Positions 35,187 through 43,335 of a stretch of 64,000 nucleotides of DNA are shown here, in pieces. A program made the translations under genes and the position numbers. Each line of letters opens with the position of its first letter. The stretch's first letter is position 1. The notes under the pieces were generated by a model. It was not told where the DNA came from and searched no databases. It worked only from the letters and a program-made list of their open reading frames with translations. Source of the DNA: Fodinibius sp036381435. Lineage in GTDB: Bacteria > Bacteroidota > Rhodothermia > Balneolales > Balneolaceae. The stretch lies in NCBI GenBank assembly GCA_036381435.1, contig DASVCW010000004.1, forward strand, positions 62,001 to 126,000. The letters are read 5' to 3'.

Positions 35187-37901
35187 ATGGCTCAAAAAAA
35201 TCAACTTTCAGAAACCAAACAATCATTCGACACCGGCTCAGGAAAAGCGTATTTATACAGCCTGAAAAAGCTGCAAGAGCTGGGATATGGAGATGTAAGC
35301 AAACTTCCCTTCACCATTCGCATATTGCTTGAAGCTGTGCTTCGTGAATGTGACGGATATATTGTTACCGAAGACGACATTAAAAAGTTAGCCGGTTACA
35401 ACGCCAAAAATCCGCAGGGTGAAATTCCTTTCAAGCCTTCGCGTGTGGTGCTGCAGGATTTTACCGGCGTACCCGCCGTAGTTGACCTTGCCGCACTTCG
35501 TTCAGCTATGGAGCGCATGGGCGGTGATCCGCAGTCCATCAACCCGCAGGTGCCGGTAGATCTGGTTATTGACCACTCGGTGCAGGTTGACGAGTTTGGT
35601 CAGGAATACGCTTTCATGCACAATGTGGACAAAGAGTTCGAGCGTAACCGCGAACGGTATGAATTTCTGAAATGGGGACAAAAAGCCTTTGATAATTTTA
35701 GAGTTGTGCCTCCGGGACGCGGAATTGTGCACCAGGTAAACCTTGAATATCTGGCAAAAGGAGCCTTCACCCGAAAAGAAGACGATGGTGATACTGTAGT
35801 TTATCCCGATACCTTGGTGGGAACTGATTCACATACCACTATGATTAACGGACTCGGAATTCTCGGCTGGGGCGTTGGCGGTATTGAAGCCGAAGCGGCA
35901 ATGCTGGGACAGCCAATCCACATGCTGATTCCTGAAGTGGTAGGAATGAAACTGACCGGAAAACTGCGCGAAGGAATCACTGCTACCGATCTTACGCTGA
36001 CGGTAACGCAGATGCTTCGTAAGCATGGAGTGGTTGGTAAATTTGTTGAATTTTATGGTGAAGGACTCACAAATATGAGCCTTCCCGATCGCGCGACCAT
36101 CGCAAATATGGCTCCCGAATATGGTGCCACTATGGGCTTCTTCCCGATGGATGATGAAGCTATGCGCTACATGCGACGAACCGGACGTGACGAAGAGCAT
36201 GTTGAAATGGTTGAGCGCTACATGAAGGCGCAGGGTTTATATCGCACCAAAGATACAGTTGACCCTGAATTCACGGATACGCTTGAGCTTGATCTGGGTG
36301 ATGTTGAAACTTCATTGGCGGGACCAAAACTTCCGCATGATCGCATTTCGTTGCCTAATATGAAGAAAACCTTCAAAAGCAGCCTGACTAGTGATGATCC
36401 CACAATGGGTTTTAGCCTTGCACAGGAAAAACTGGCCAATAAAGGAACTTTCAAAAACGGGCAGGAAGTGGAAATGAAGCATGGTGATGTGGTTATCGCC
36501 GCTATCACTTCTTGTACCAACACTTCAAATCCGAGCGTGATGTTGGGTGCGGGAATCGTAGCGAAAAAGGCGCTCGAAAAAGGGCTGAAAGTACCACCTT
36601 ACGTTAAAACTTCACTGGCCCCCGGGTCGCGTGTGGTTACCCAATATCTCAATGAAGCGGGACTTACCGATGATATGGATAAGCTTGGTTTCAACCTTGT
36701 GGGTTATGGATGTACCACCTGTATCGGGAACTCAGGACCGTTGCCATTGCCGGTAGAAAATGCGGTGAAAGAAGGCGATCTGATTGTAGCCGGAGTTCTG
36801 TCCGGAAACCGAAACTTCGAAGGACGTATTCATCCTTATGTGAAAGCCAATTATCTGGCTTCACCTCCTCTGGTTGTGGCTTATGCGCTTGCCGGTACGG
36901 TTGATATTGATCTCGCAAATGAGCCGCTTGGCAAAGACAAAGACGGCAATGATGTGTATCTGAAAGATATCTGGCCTACATCAGATGAAATCGCAGAGCA
37001 TCTCGACAGCGCCATTCGTCCCGAATTGTTCAACAAGCAGTATGGTGATGTTTTCAAATCCGAAGAGTGGGATGAAATTCCCGTCGGTGGCGGTGAGCTT
37101 TATGAGTGGAAGGATGAATCGACTTACATTCAGGAACCGCCCTTCTTCGTAGATATGGGTGAAAATCCTGAGCCGATTAAGCCGATTAACGGCGCGCGCG
37201 CTTTGGTGAAAGTGGGCGATTCCATTACTACTGACCACATTTCACCTGCCGGAAATATTAAGACTGACAGTCCTGCCGGTAAATATCTTACCGATCACGG
37301 TATCGATCCCCTTGATTTCAACTCTTACGGGTCCCGTCGCGGAAATGACCGGGTAATGACTCGCGGAACCTTCGCCAATGTGCGGTTCAAGAATCAACTG
37401 GCGCCGGGCAAGGAAGGTGGTTTCACCAATTATTTCCCTGCTGATGAAATCACTACGATTTTTGATGCGGCTGAACGCTATAAAAAAGACGGAACACCGC
37501 TGGTTGCACTGGCCGGAAAACAATACGGAACCGGATCATCTCGTGACTGGGCCGCGAAAGGTACGATTCTGCTTGGGGTTGAAGCGGTAATTGCTACCTC
37601 TTACGAGCGCATTCACCGTTCAAATCTCGTTGGAATGGGCGTACTTCCACTTCAGTTCAAAGAAGGTGAATCTGCAGATACCCTCGGACTTGATGGTTCT
37701 GAAGAATTCAGCATTCATGTTTCGGATGATCTCAAACCGCGGGATCTTGTAAAAGTAGATGCAAAAAAAGCGAACGGAGAAACGGTTTCATTTGAAGCAG
37801 TCAACCGAATCGATACGCCGGTAGAAATTGATTACTACCGAAACGGCGGAATTCTACACTACGTGCTTCGTGAGTATCACCGGGCGCAAAAGCAGAATTA
37901 G
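35187..37901 (+). CDS. acnA: Aconitate hydratase A
   Basis: The product has 904 residues, the size of the AcnA/IRP1 class. Aconitase converts citrate to isocitrate in the TCA cycle. The 4Fe-4S ligands are Cys443 (ITSCTNTSNPSV), Cys509 and Cys512 (YGCTTCIGNSGP). Other family stretches are DSHTTMINGLGILGWGVGGIEAEA, VAPGSR-like LAPGSRVVTQYL, GDSITTDHISPAGNI and KQYGTGSSRDWAAKG in the swivel domain. It stands alone, with a hairpin 120 bases past the stop. Confidence 0.97.
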   Translation: MAQKNQLSETKQSFDTGSGKAYLYSLKKLQELGYGDVSKLPFTIRILLEAVLRECDGYIVTEDDIKKLAGYNAKNPQGEIPFKPSRVVLQDFTGVPAVVDLAALRSAMERMGGDPQSINPQVPVDLVIDHSVQVDEFGQEYAFMHNVDKEFERNRERYEFLKWGQKAFDNFRVVPPGRGIVHQVNLEYLAKGAFTRKEDDGDTVVYPDTLVGTDSHTTMINGLGILGWGVGGIEAEAAMLGQPIHMLIPEVVGMKLTGKLREGITATDLTLTVTQMLRKHGVVGKFVEFYGEGLTNMSLPDRATIANMAPEYGATMGFFPMDDEAMRYMRRTGRDEEHVEMVERYMKAQGLYRTKDTVDPEFTDTLELDLGDVETSLAGPKLPHDRISLPNMKKTFKSSLTSDDPTMGFSLAQEKLANKGTFKNGQEVEMKHGDVVIAAITSCTNTSNPSVMLGAGIVAKKALEKGLKVPPYVKTSLAPGSRVVTQYLNEAGLTDDMDKLGFNLVGYGCTTCIGNSGPLPLPVENAVKEGDLIVAGVLSGNRNFEGRIHPYVKANYLASPPLVVAYALAGTVDIDLANEPLGKDKDGNDVYLKDIWPTSDEIAEHLDSAIRPELFNKQYGDVFKSEEWDEIPVGGGELYEWKDESTYIQEPPFFVDMGENPEPIKPINGARALVKVGDSITTDHISPAGNIKTDSPAGKYLTDHGIDPLDFNSYGSRRGNDRVMTRGTFANVRFKNQLAPGKEGGFTNYFPADEITTIFDAAERYKKDGTPLVALAGKQYGTGSSRDWAAKGTILLGVEAVIATSYERIHRSNLVGMGVLPLQFKEGESADTLGLDGSEEFSIHVSDDLKPRDLVKVDAKKANGETVSFEAVNRIDTPVEIDYYRNGGILHYVLREYHRAQKQN

Positions 37902-38019
37902 AAATATACTCGTCGCACATCTGGTTTTGATGTCCGACGAGTGGAAAGAGAAAATAGTCCTAATTGCCCCGACCTTTAGCTCGGGGTTCTCTAAAGCCCT
38001 TGTTTTTTGGACATCTATT

Positions 38020-38046
38020 TTTCCCCGGCCTGAGGGCCGGGGAAAT
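38020..38046 (+). terminator. Hairpin downstream of acnA
   Basis: TTTCCCCGGCC, loop TGAG, GGCCGGGGAAA is a perfect 11-bp stem. The 5' side is T-rich, so it would also stop minus-strand transcription. An additional gcccc(gac)...(ctc)ggggt pair lies at 37966-37986. Confidence 0.6.
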
Positions 38047-38176
38047 TGATGTCAGAGCTTTTTTTTATTGAAGAAATGTTATCTCAAGAGAAACTGAAGA
38101 GAGTGCGCAAAGCTATTGCAATGGACGCTAAAAATTTTTACTCCGCGATCTCTACGCAATCTTCGCGTCTTTGCGG
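38047..38176. other. Spacer between acnA and the FAD monooxygenase gene
   Basis: The segment holds a truncated cgcaaagg-type repeat (ctccgcgatctctacgcaat to tctttgcggtt, 38142-38177) and no credible gene. Confidence 0.35.
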
Positions 38177-39343
38177 TTATACTATCCATTTCTCCACACC
38201 CCGCATGGTAAAAAGCCGAGCCATCAGTTGAGATAAAGGCGTATTCAGCATCAAAGAGACAATGCCATTTCTAACAAAAGGCAAAGATGATTTCCGTCCC
38301 AGTTGCATGTTAAATTCTGCCCTTCGCATGGAGTTTTTGGCCGCTTTCACTCTCCGTTTTTCAAATGCCTTCAATACTTTTTGATGCGGTTCTTGCTGAT
38401 TAACAATCAGGTGTAAACTCTGTGCCAAATCCCAAGCTCCCAGCCAGCCGAGGTTCATACCTTGTCCGCCGATGGGACTCACAACATGAGCGGCATCACC
38501 CGCTAAAATCACCCGTCCTTTTACCATCGGTTTTGCCAGTAGTTTCTGAACTCCAAAACTGCTGAGCATCGTATTTTTGGTACCTTTTAATGAATGGTTT
38601 ATGCGCTGATGCACTTTCTGTTCAATCATTTCGGGGCTTATGGCTGAAGGATAGTCATCTGTTTTAACAACCCACCGGCGTTTCTTATCCGGCAGGGGGA
38701 AAGACTCGATCAGACCTTCATCACAGAGAAAAATAGCGGCGTCTGTATCAAAAGCAGTATTATCGCTGAAGTCACCCATAATAAAGGTATCGGGATAGGA
38801 TTTACCCCTGAACGAAATTCCAGCTTTTTTGCGAATGGTGCTTTCTTTTCCATCACACCCCACAAGAAATGAAGTCTTGATGGTTTTGATTTCGTCATCT
38901 TGTTCAAAAGAAAGGGTTACGTGACTATCACGCTGAGTGAAATCAGTGACTTTAGCATTTTTTATAAGTCGAAAATTTTTCAACTGGTCAACATAATTTT
39001 CTAAAATCCACTCGGTTTCAACTTGGGGAAGGGTGAGTATAAAATTGAACGGTTTGGGGCAATCATCAAAAGAAAGAGCACCGATTTTTCGGCTGTTCGT
39101 AAAAGCATGTCCCCTTGAAATCTTGATGCCCTTTTTGACAAAATCATCAGCAAGGTTCAATTTATCAAACAGCTCCAGTGAAACGGGATGAATGCCGATG
39201 GAACGAGAACCGGGACGTGGTTCAGACCGCTTTTCCAGAATGATACAGGAGATACCAAGTTTATGAAGGCAAGCCGCTAAAAACAGACCAACAGGTCCGC
39301 CGCCGGCGATGGCAACTTGGTATGTTGATGAGAGATTATTCAT
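38177..39343 (-). CDS. FAD-dependent monooxygenase of the type III PKS group
   Basis: The protein has 388 residues and belongs to the p-hydroxybenzoate-hydroxylase fold (class A flavoprotein hydroxylases). Visible: dinucleotide motif VAIAGGGPVGLFLAACLHKLG (residues about 10-30), the GD segment VGCDGKESTIRKKAGI, and FAD/ribityl motif GDAAHVVSPIGGQGMNLG. These enzymes hydroxylate aromatic rings with NAD(P)H and O2. The gene is downstream of the polyketide synthase and methyltransferase genes on the same strand. The set matches the srsA-srsB-srsC type of operon, where the flavoprotein oxidises methylated alkylresorcinols. The substrate is inferred, not shown. A repeat element separates it from the methyltransferase gene. 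Confidence 0.82.
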   Translation of the reverse strand: MNNLSSTYQVAIAGGGPVGLFLAACLHKLGISCIILEKRSEPRPGSRSIGIHPVSLELFDKLNLADDFVKKGIKISRGHAFTNSRKIGALSFDDCPKPFNFILTLPQVETEWILENYVDQLKNFRLIKNAKVTDFTQRDSHVTLSFEQDDEIKTIKTSFLVGCDGKESTIRKKAGISFRGKSYPDTFIMGDFSDNTAFDTDAAIFLCDEGLIESFPLPDKKRRWVVKTDDYPSAISPEMIEQKVHQRINHSLKGTKNTMLSSFGVQKLLAKPMVKGRVILAGDAAHVVSPIGGQGMNLGWLGAWDLAQSLHLIVNQQEPHQKVLKAFEKRRVKAAKNSMRRAEFNMQLGRKSSLPFVRNGIVSLMLNTPLSQLMARLFTMRGVEKWIV

Positions 39344-39376
39344 TGCCCAATTCTAAAAATTTAATTTTTAACGAAA

Positions 39377-39560
39377 GGCCATCCCCCTGCGCCCCCTTCG
39401 AAGGGGGAGGTAAATTGAATTATTTACAATAATTCAGAATAAAACCTACTCCTTTTAAATGCTCATTAAAACTTATCGATTTCTAAATTATCCAGTTGAA
39501 ACTCTGCTGATGCAATCAGCAGAATATTGTTCCCCCTTTGAAGGGGGTTGGGGGGCTTTC
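39377..39560. mobile_element. Full copy of the G/C-rich terminal-inverted-repeat element
   Basis: Ends ggccatccccctgcgccccc and ccccctttgaagggggttgg are inverted repeats. Inside are attatttacaataattcag and ctgctgatgcaatcagcag, as in the copies at 21850-22048 and 54369-54545. It lies between the methyltransferase and monooxygenase genes of one apparent gene group and touches the methyltransferase stop region. Confidence 0.6.
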
Positions 39561-39567
39561 CACGCTT

Positions 39568-40263
39568 TCACTCATGCTCATACACCAACAACAACCGAAA
39601 AGGAAAAAGCCTTCGCACTTTCCATTCATCTGGCACGGCAGCAACCAGCTCATCATAAGTATAACTTCTTTTGATAGAAGTGAGTCCGTCTTGAGTGATG
39701 AATGAACTGCGAAAAACCGGGCGAGAAAATATATTAAAAAGCAAATAAGCGATATCGCTGCGACGACCGTCATTAAAAATTACTGCCTTTTTGCTTAGCT
39801 TTTTAGAAAGAGCCAGCATCTCGGTCAGTTGCTTATGGCTCAGATGATGCAGCACATGATTAGAGATCACGAAATCGAACTTTCGAGTGCCGGTATCAAG
39901 ATCAGCAATGGAACAGTTTAAGAATTGCACATTTTCAGGGTGCTTCAGTTTTTGAGCGAAATCAAAGGCCCGTTTATCCGGGTCAATTGCTGTGATATCG
40001 ACATTCAATTCATCTTTAGCTGCCCATTCGGCCAGTTTTACAGGAATATCACCACCGCCGAAACCAACATCGAGGATAGAAGTTTTACCTTTTTTCCGGG
40101 CATATGGATAAATCCACTGGTCATAAATTTTGCGCCATTGAGAAATCAAGGTGTTAATAGTACTGAACTGGCGATAGGTATTTTCGAGTTCCGTTGGATC
40201 GCAGTCAGGAGCATCCATCTGTTCGCTGCTGTGTGCATCGCGCTGTGAGAGAAAGAGGGGCAT
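39568..40263 (-). CDS. SAM-dependent methyltransferase of the type III PKS group
   Basis: The product has 231 residues and is a class I methyltransferase: SAM motif I ILDVGFGGGDIPVKLAEW (about residues 62-79), acidic motif II ITAIDPDKRAFDFAQKL, and ISNHVLHHLSHKQL as motif IV-like. The ATG follows the stop codon of the polyketide synthase gene with no gap (TAA-ATG), so the two are translationally coupled. It probably methylates the polyketide product, as SrsB does for alkylresorcinols; that is inferred from context. Confidence 0.82.
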   Translation of the reverse strand: MPLFLSQRDAHSSEQMDAPDCDPTELENTYRQFSTINTLISQWRKIYDQWIYPYARKKGKTSILDVGFGGGDIPVKLAEWAAKDELNVDITAIDPDKRAFDFAQKLKHPENVQFLNCSIADLDTGTRKFDFVISNHVLHHLSHKQLTEMLALSKKLSKKAVIFNDGRRSDIAYLLFNIFSRPVFRSSFITQDGLTSIKRSYTYDELVAAVPDEWKVRRLFPFRLLLVYEHE

Positions 40264-41370
40264 TTATGCCTGGATTTTGATTAACAGTCCGCTTTCAATC
40301 GTGAGGCCTGGGCCGAATGCCATCGCTAAAACCGGTTCAGAATTACTTTTTTGGGGACGTTGAAGCAAGTCAGCCAGCACAAATAAAACAGTGGCGCTAC
40401 TCATATTCCCAAATTCACTAAGGATTTTTCGAGAGGATGCTAACATCTTTCCATTCAGATTCAGGTTCTTTTGTACTTTATCGAGAATGGCACGTCCACC
40501 GGGGTGAACCGCCCAATGCCTGATTTGTCGCGGGCTTAAATCAAAATCATCAAAAAGCGGACGAATAGCAGTGGCCAAGTTCGACTCGATGATGTCCGGC
40601 ACATAAGTTGAAAGTACCATATCAAAACCAGTATCGCCGATAGTCCATGCCATGTCGCCCTCACTTTCATCCGCGATAGAAGTGGAAAATTGGTTGAGCT
40701 CAAAAGCCGGGGAATTTGCCGGTTTTTGAGAACAGACAACTACTCCCGCCGCTCCGTCTGCAAAAACCGAAGCTGAAATCAGATTATCGGTTGCTTCTGA
40801 AGCTTGTAAATGAATACTGCAAAGTTCCAGGCAAACGATGAGTACAGTAGCACCGGGTTGAGATTCACAAAATGATTTAGCCATTTTCATGGCGGGGAAA
40901 GCGGCAAAACATCCCATAAATCCAAGGTGAAAGCGCTGTACAGATGGCGAAAGCCCAAGCTGTTTAATAATTTCAAATCCCGGTTCAGGCGCGAAAAAAC
41001 CGGTACATGAAACAGTGATGATGTGAGTGATGTCTTCTTTATCAACTGAAGGACTTTCATCAATGGTTTTACGGGCAGTATCGACGAAAAGAGCTTTCGC
41101 TTTTTCTTCATAAATTTTATTCCGCATACCGGTTGAAGGGGATTTAAACGAGCCGTCTTTTTGGAAAAAGAAGCGGGGAGAACCATTGGCATTAAAATCA
41201 TGAATCACGGTATGACGTTTTTCAATACCTGATTTTGAATAGATACGATGGATGATGCGCTGTGTCGCTTTTCTGTCGCCGATATATTCCTTCATCCGGT
41301 CCCGCAAAAAACTTTGCTCGTAGGACTGTTCGGGTACTACAGTAGCGATATTTTGGATATATGCAGGCAT
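40264..41370 (-). CDS. Type III polyketide synthase
   Basis: This 368-residue protein belongs to the chalcone/stilbene-synthase superfamily. The catalytic triad is Cys154 (FMGCFAAFPA), His289 (WAVHPGGRAIL) and Asn322 (FGNMSSATV), all present. DGAAGVVV and the VSCTGFFAPEPG segment are also typical. Bacterial members condense acyl-CoA starters with malonyl-CoA to make alkylpyrones or alkylresorcinols, or 1,3,6,8-tetrahydroxynaphthalene. The methyltransferase and FAD hydroxylase downstream favour a modified phenolic lipid or quinone, but starter and ring type cannot be read from sequence. It lies 95 bases after the ECF41 sigma gene on the same strand. Confidence 0.93.
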   Translation of the reverse strand: MPAYIQNIATVVPEQSYEQSFLRDRMKEYIGDRKATQRIIHRIYSKSGIEKRHTVIHDFNANGSPRFFFQKDGSFKSPSTGMRNKIYEEKAKALFVDTARKTIDESPSVDKEDITHIITVSCTGFFAPEPGFEIIKQLGLSPSVQRFHLGFMGCFAAFPAMKMAKSFCESQPGATVLIVCLELCSIHLQASEATDNLISASVFADGAAGVVVCSQKPANSPAFELNQFSTSIADESEGDMAWTIGDTGFDMVLSTYVPDIIESNLATAIRPLFDDFDLSPRQIRHWAVHPGGRAILDKVQKNLNLNGKMLASSRKILSEFGNMSSATVLFVLADLLQRPQKSNSEPVLAMAFGPGLTIESGLLIKIQA

Positions 41371-41465
41371 TAGTTAAAGGTTAAAAGGTTTCTTTAACCA
41401 TTATAACTAATTTCTTTGGTAATAATCTCCAAAATAATTCTAATTACTTTCCCCCGATAGCTTTG

Positions 41466-42338
41466 CTAAAGTTCATGCTTTAAATATTCCAGCTTATCGG
41501 GGTTTAAAACCACATAAATACTTTGGATTTTATCATCTTCAATATGAAATGACCAGACATTATTTAGCTGCTCATCCAGATAAGTGATCATACCCGGCTC
41601 GCCATTAATATCCGTGAATTCTACGCGGAGGGCTTGGGTTACCCCTTTCTGTATGCCTGTCAAAAACTTCGCTATTTTAGTTGCTCCGGCCACGGGTTTA
41701 CGTACTGCAGCCACCTTACCGCCTCCATCCGAGTAGAGTATAGCTTCCTCTGCCAACATGCCCTCTACTTCTGTCAACTCTCCATCTTGCATAGCTTTAA
41801 TGAAAGTTGTAACCAGTTCACGCTGTTCTGCTGTATTTTTTTCAAAGCGGGGTTTCTTTTTCTGTACGCTTTCTCGTGCCCGCTGAGCAATTTTTCTACA
41901 GTGTGATTCAGATTTATTGATGATCTCCGCAACAGAGGAGTAATCGTAGTCAAATACTTCTCGCAAAATGAATACGGCACGCTGAACGGGATTTAATTGC
42001 TCGAGTACAACAAGAAGTGCCATAGAAAGTGATTCAGCCAGTTCTGCTTTTGCTTCGGGTGTTTCACTTCCTGCTGCTAAAAGAGGTTCCGGTAAGTCAG
42101 GGCCAATATATTGTTCTCTCCGGTTACGGGCTGATTTTATTTCATCCAGGCAGATATTGCTCACTATTCTGGAGAGATAGGCCTGATTAGAGTGTATCTG
42201 CTCGATGTCTTGTTTTCGCCAGCGAAGAAAAGCCTCTTGCACAGCATCTTCCGCCGGCGCTACACGTTTTAACATTGCGTAAGCCAGTCTGAATAAGCCG
42301 GGACGATAGGTTTCAAAAATTTCTGTGGATTTGTTCAT
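41466..42338 (-). CDS. ECF41-family RNA polymerase sigma factor
   Basis: From the ATG at 42338 the protein has 290 residues. Sigma region 2 (RLAYAMLKRVAPAEDAVQEAFLRW) and region 4 (LNPVQRAVFILREVFDYDYSSVAEII) are followed by a C-terminal extension of about 110 residues with SnoaL-like character. The extension has the two ECF41 hallmarks, DGGGK (in SDGGGKVAAVRKP) and NPDKL close to the C-terminus. In this group the extension controls activity in place of a separate anti-sigma factor. The partner gene lies 70 bases upstream and a matching promoter precedes that gene. The Lys/Arg-rich linker after region 4 looks normal. Confidence 0.92.
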   Translation of the reverse strand: MNKSTEIFETYRPGLFRLAYAMLKRVAPAEDAVQEAFLRWRKQDIEQIHSNQAYLSRIVSNICLDEIKSARNRREQYIGPDLPEPLLAAGSETPEAKAELAESLSMALLVVLEQLNPVQRAVFILREVFDYDYSSVAEIINKSESHCRKIAQRARESVQKKKPRFEKNTAEQRELVTTFIKAMQDGELTEVEGMLAEEAILYSDGGGKVAAVRKPVAGATKIAKFLTGIQKGVTQALRVEFTDINGEPGMITYLDEQLNNVWSFHIEDDKIQSIYVVLNPDKLEYLKHEL

Positions 42339-42408
42339 AATAATAAGCAATCAGCCTCCAGTTATCAGTTTTAATTTATTGCTAACGGCTGAATGCTGAA
42401 AGCTATTT

Positions 42409-42993
42409 CTATTTGGAACTCCATATTTCACACAGTTCATCAGAACCGACATTTATCGGAGCATTCATCAAGTTATAAAAATTTTCAAGAGCATTGAGAA
42501 GGGTAATTTGAACAATTTCCCGTTCACTGAAATGGCGCTGCATCCGCTCAAAGGTGGAATCATCCACATGCTTGTTTCGGGTAGCCTCATCTACATAAGC
42601 CAGGGCCGCCTTTTCGGATTCACTGAAATGTTCACTGTCTTCAAAACGAAGCAAATCATCAAAAATGCTGGGGTTCAGTTTTTTCTTTTGAGCTGATGCT
42701 TTCCCGATATCTATACAAAAGCCACACCCGTTAAGGGTAGCAACATACACTTTAATCAAGTGATTGAGCTTTGGATCGATGGTAAACTTTTCTTCGGTGG
42801 CCATCATTTTTTTTGAAAGCCCTAAACCTTCAGGAAAACGTGCATAGTGAACTTTCAGCGGAGTAATTACTTTACCGACAAGACGCTTTGTAAGCCAGTA
42901 TATCAGCTTTAATTTGAAAGATTTTGGTCTTTCAATAGGTTTTAGTCGGGGCTCAGTATTATTTTGAGATATTTTAAGGGTAGAATAAGTCAT
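42409..42993 (-). CDS. Carboxymuconolactone-decarboxylase-family protein (ECF41 partner)
   Basis: The product has 194 residues and an AhpD-like fold with the redox CxxC in LNGCGFCIDIG (Cys90, Cys93); the usual histidine after the second cysteine is not obvious. Members range from decarboxylases to peroxidases. ECF41 sigma factors are typically encoded beside such a COE protein (carboxymuconolactone decarboxylase, oxidoreductase or epimerase) and direct its transcription. The ECF41-like promoter is about 45 bases upstream of the start. Confidence 0.85.
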   Translation of the reverse strand: MTYSTLKISQNNTEPRLKPIERPKSFKLKLIYWLTKRLVGKVITPLKVHYARFPEGLGLSKKMMATEEKFTIDPKLNHLIKVYVATLNGCGFCIDIGKASAQKKKLNPSIFDDLLRFEDSEHFSESEKAALAYVDEATRNKHVDDSTFERMQRHFSEREIVQITLLNALENFYNLMNAPINVGSDELCEIWSSK

Positions 42994-43037
42994 CGGTTTT
43001 CAGGTTTTATTATGTGCAAAATTGTTTTCAAGTGTAT

Positions 43038-43064
43038 GACGAGACAGAAACCCAAAGTGTGACA
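43038..43064 (-). promoter_or_regulatory. ECF41-type promoter
   Basis: The minus strand reads TGTCACA (43064-43058), 16 bases, then CGTC (43041-43038). This equals the consensus reported for ECF41 sigma factors, and lies about 45 bases before the partner gene of the ECF41 sigma factor. Autoregulation of the sigma operon is inferred. Confidence 0.8.
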
Positions 43065-43084
43065 GATTTATTTTATTTGTTTTG

Positions 43085-43335
43085 GTCATGAAGCTAAGGG
43101 TGGAATCTCGCTTTCGTTATAGGTTACGTAACGGCCTCGGCATATTATGGGCTTGTTATATACCCCTCAGCTTTCAGTCTCCACCTCCTCGATGTTATCG
43201 TCCAGCTCCAAACCAATCAATAGGTGGTAGAGATCAACGCCCCGTATCGACTACAACCTTTTGTGTCCGAACATTTATAACTCACGTTATTATGTATTAG
43301 GAAAGCAGGGTAAAGAACTTGTTATATAGAAGTCG
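43085..43335. other. Spacer with a degenerate attC-like half site
   Basis: The segment has no recognised gene. ttatgggcttgttatatac (about 43145-43163) resembles the right end taatgcgccttgttaggtgt of the site at 48985-49129, but its core GTTATAT deviates from GTTRRRY. It marks the left edge of the GC-richer accessory block. Confidence 0.25.

Noticed and set aside
43082..43300. 72-codon plus-strand frame next to the ECF41 promoter
   Set aside because: It has no recognisable content and lies in a spacer with attC-like sequence.
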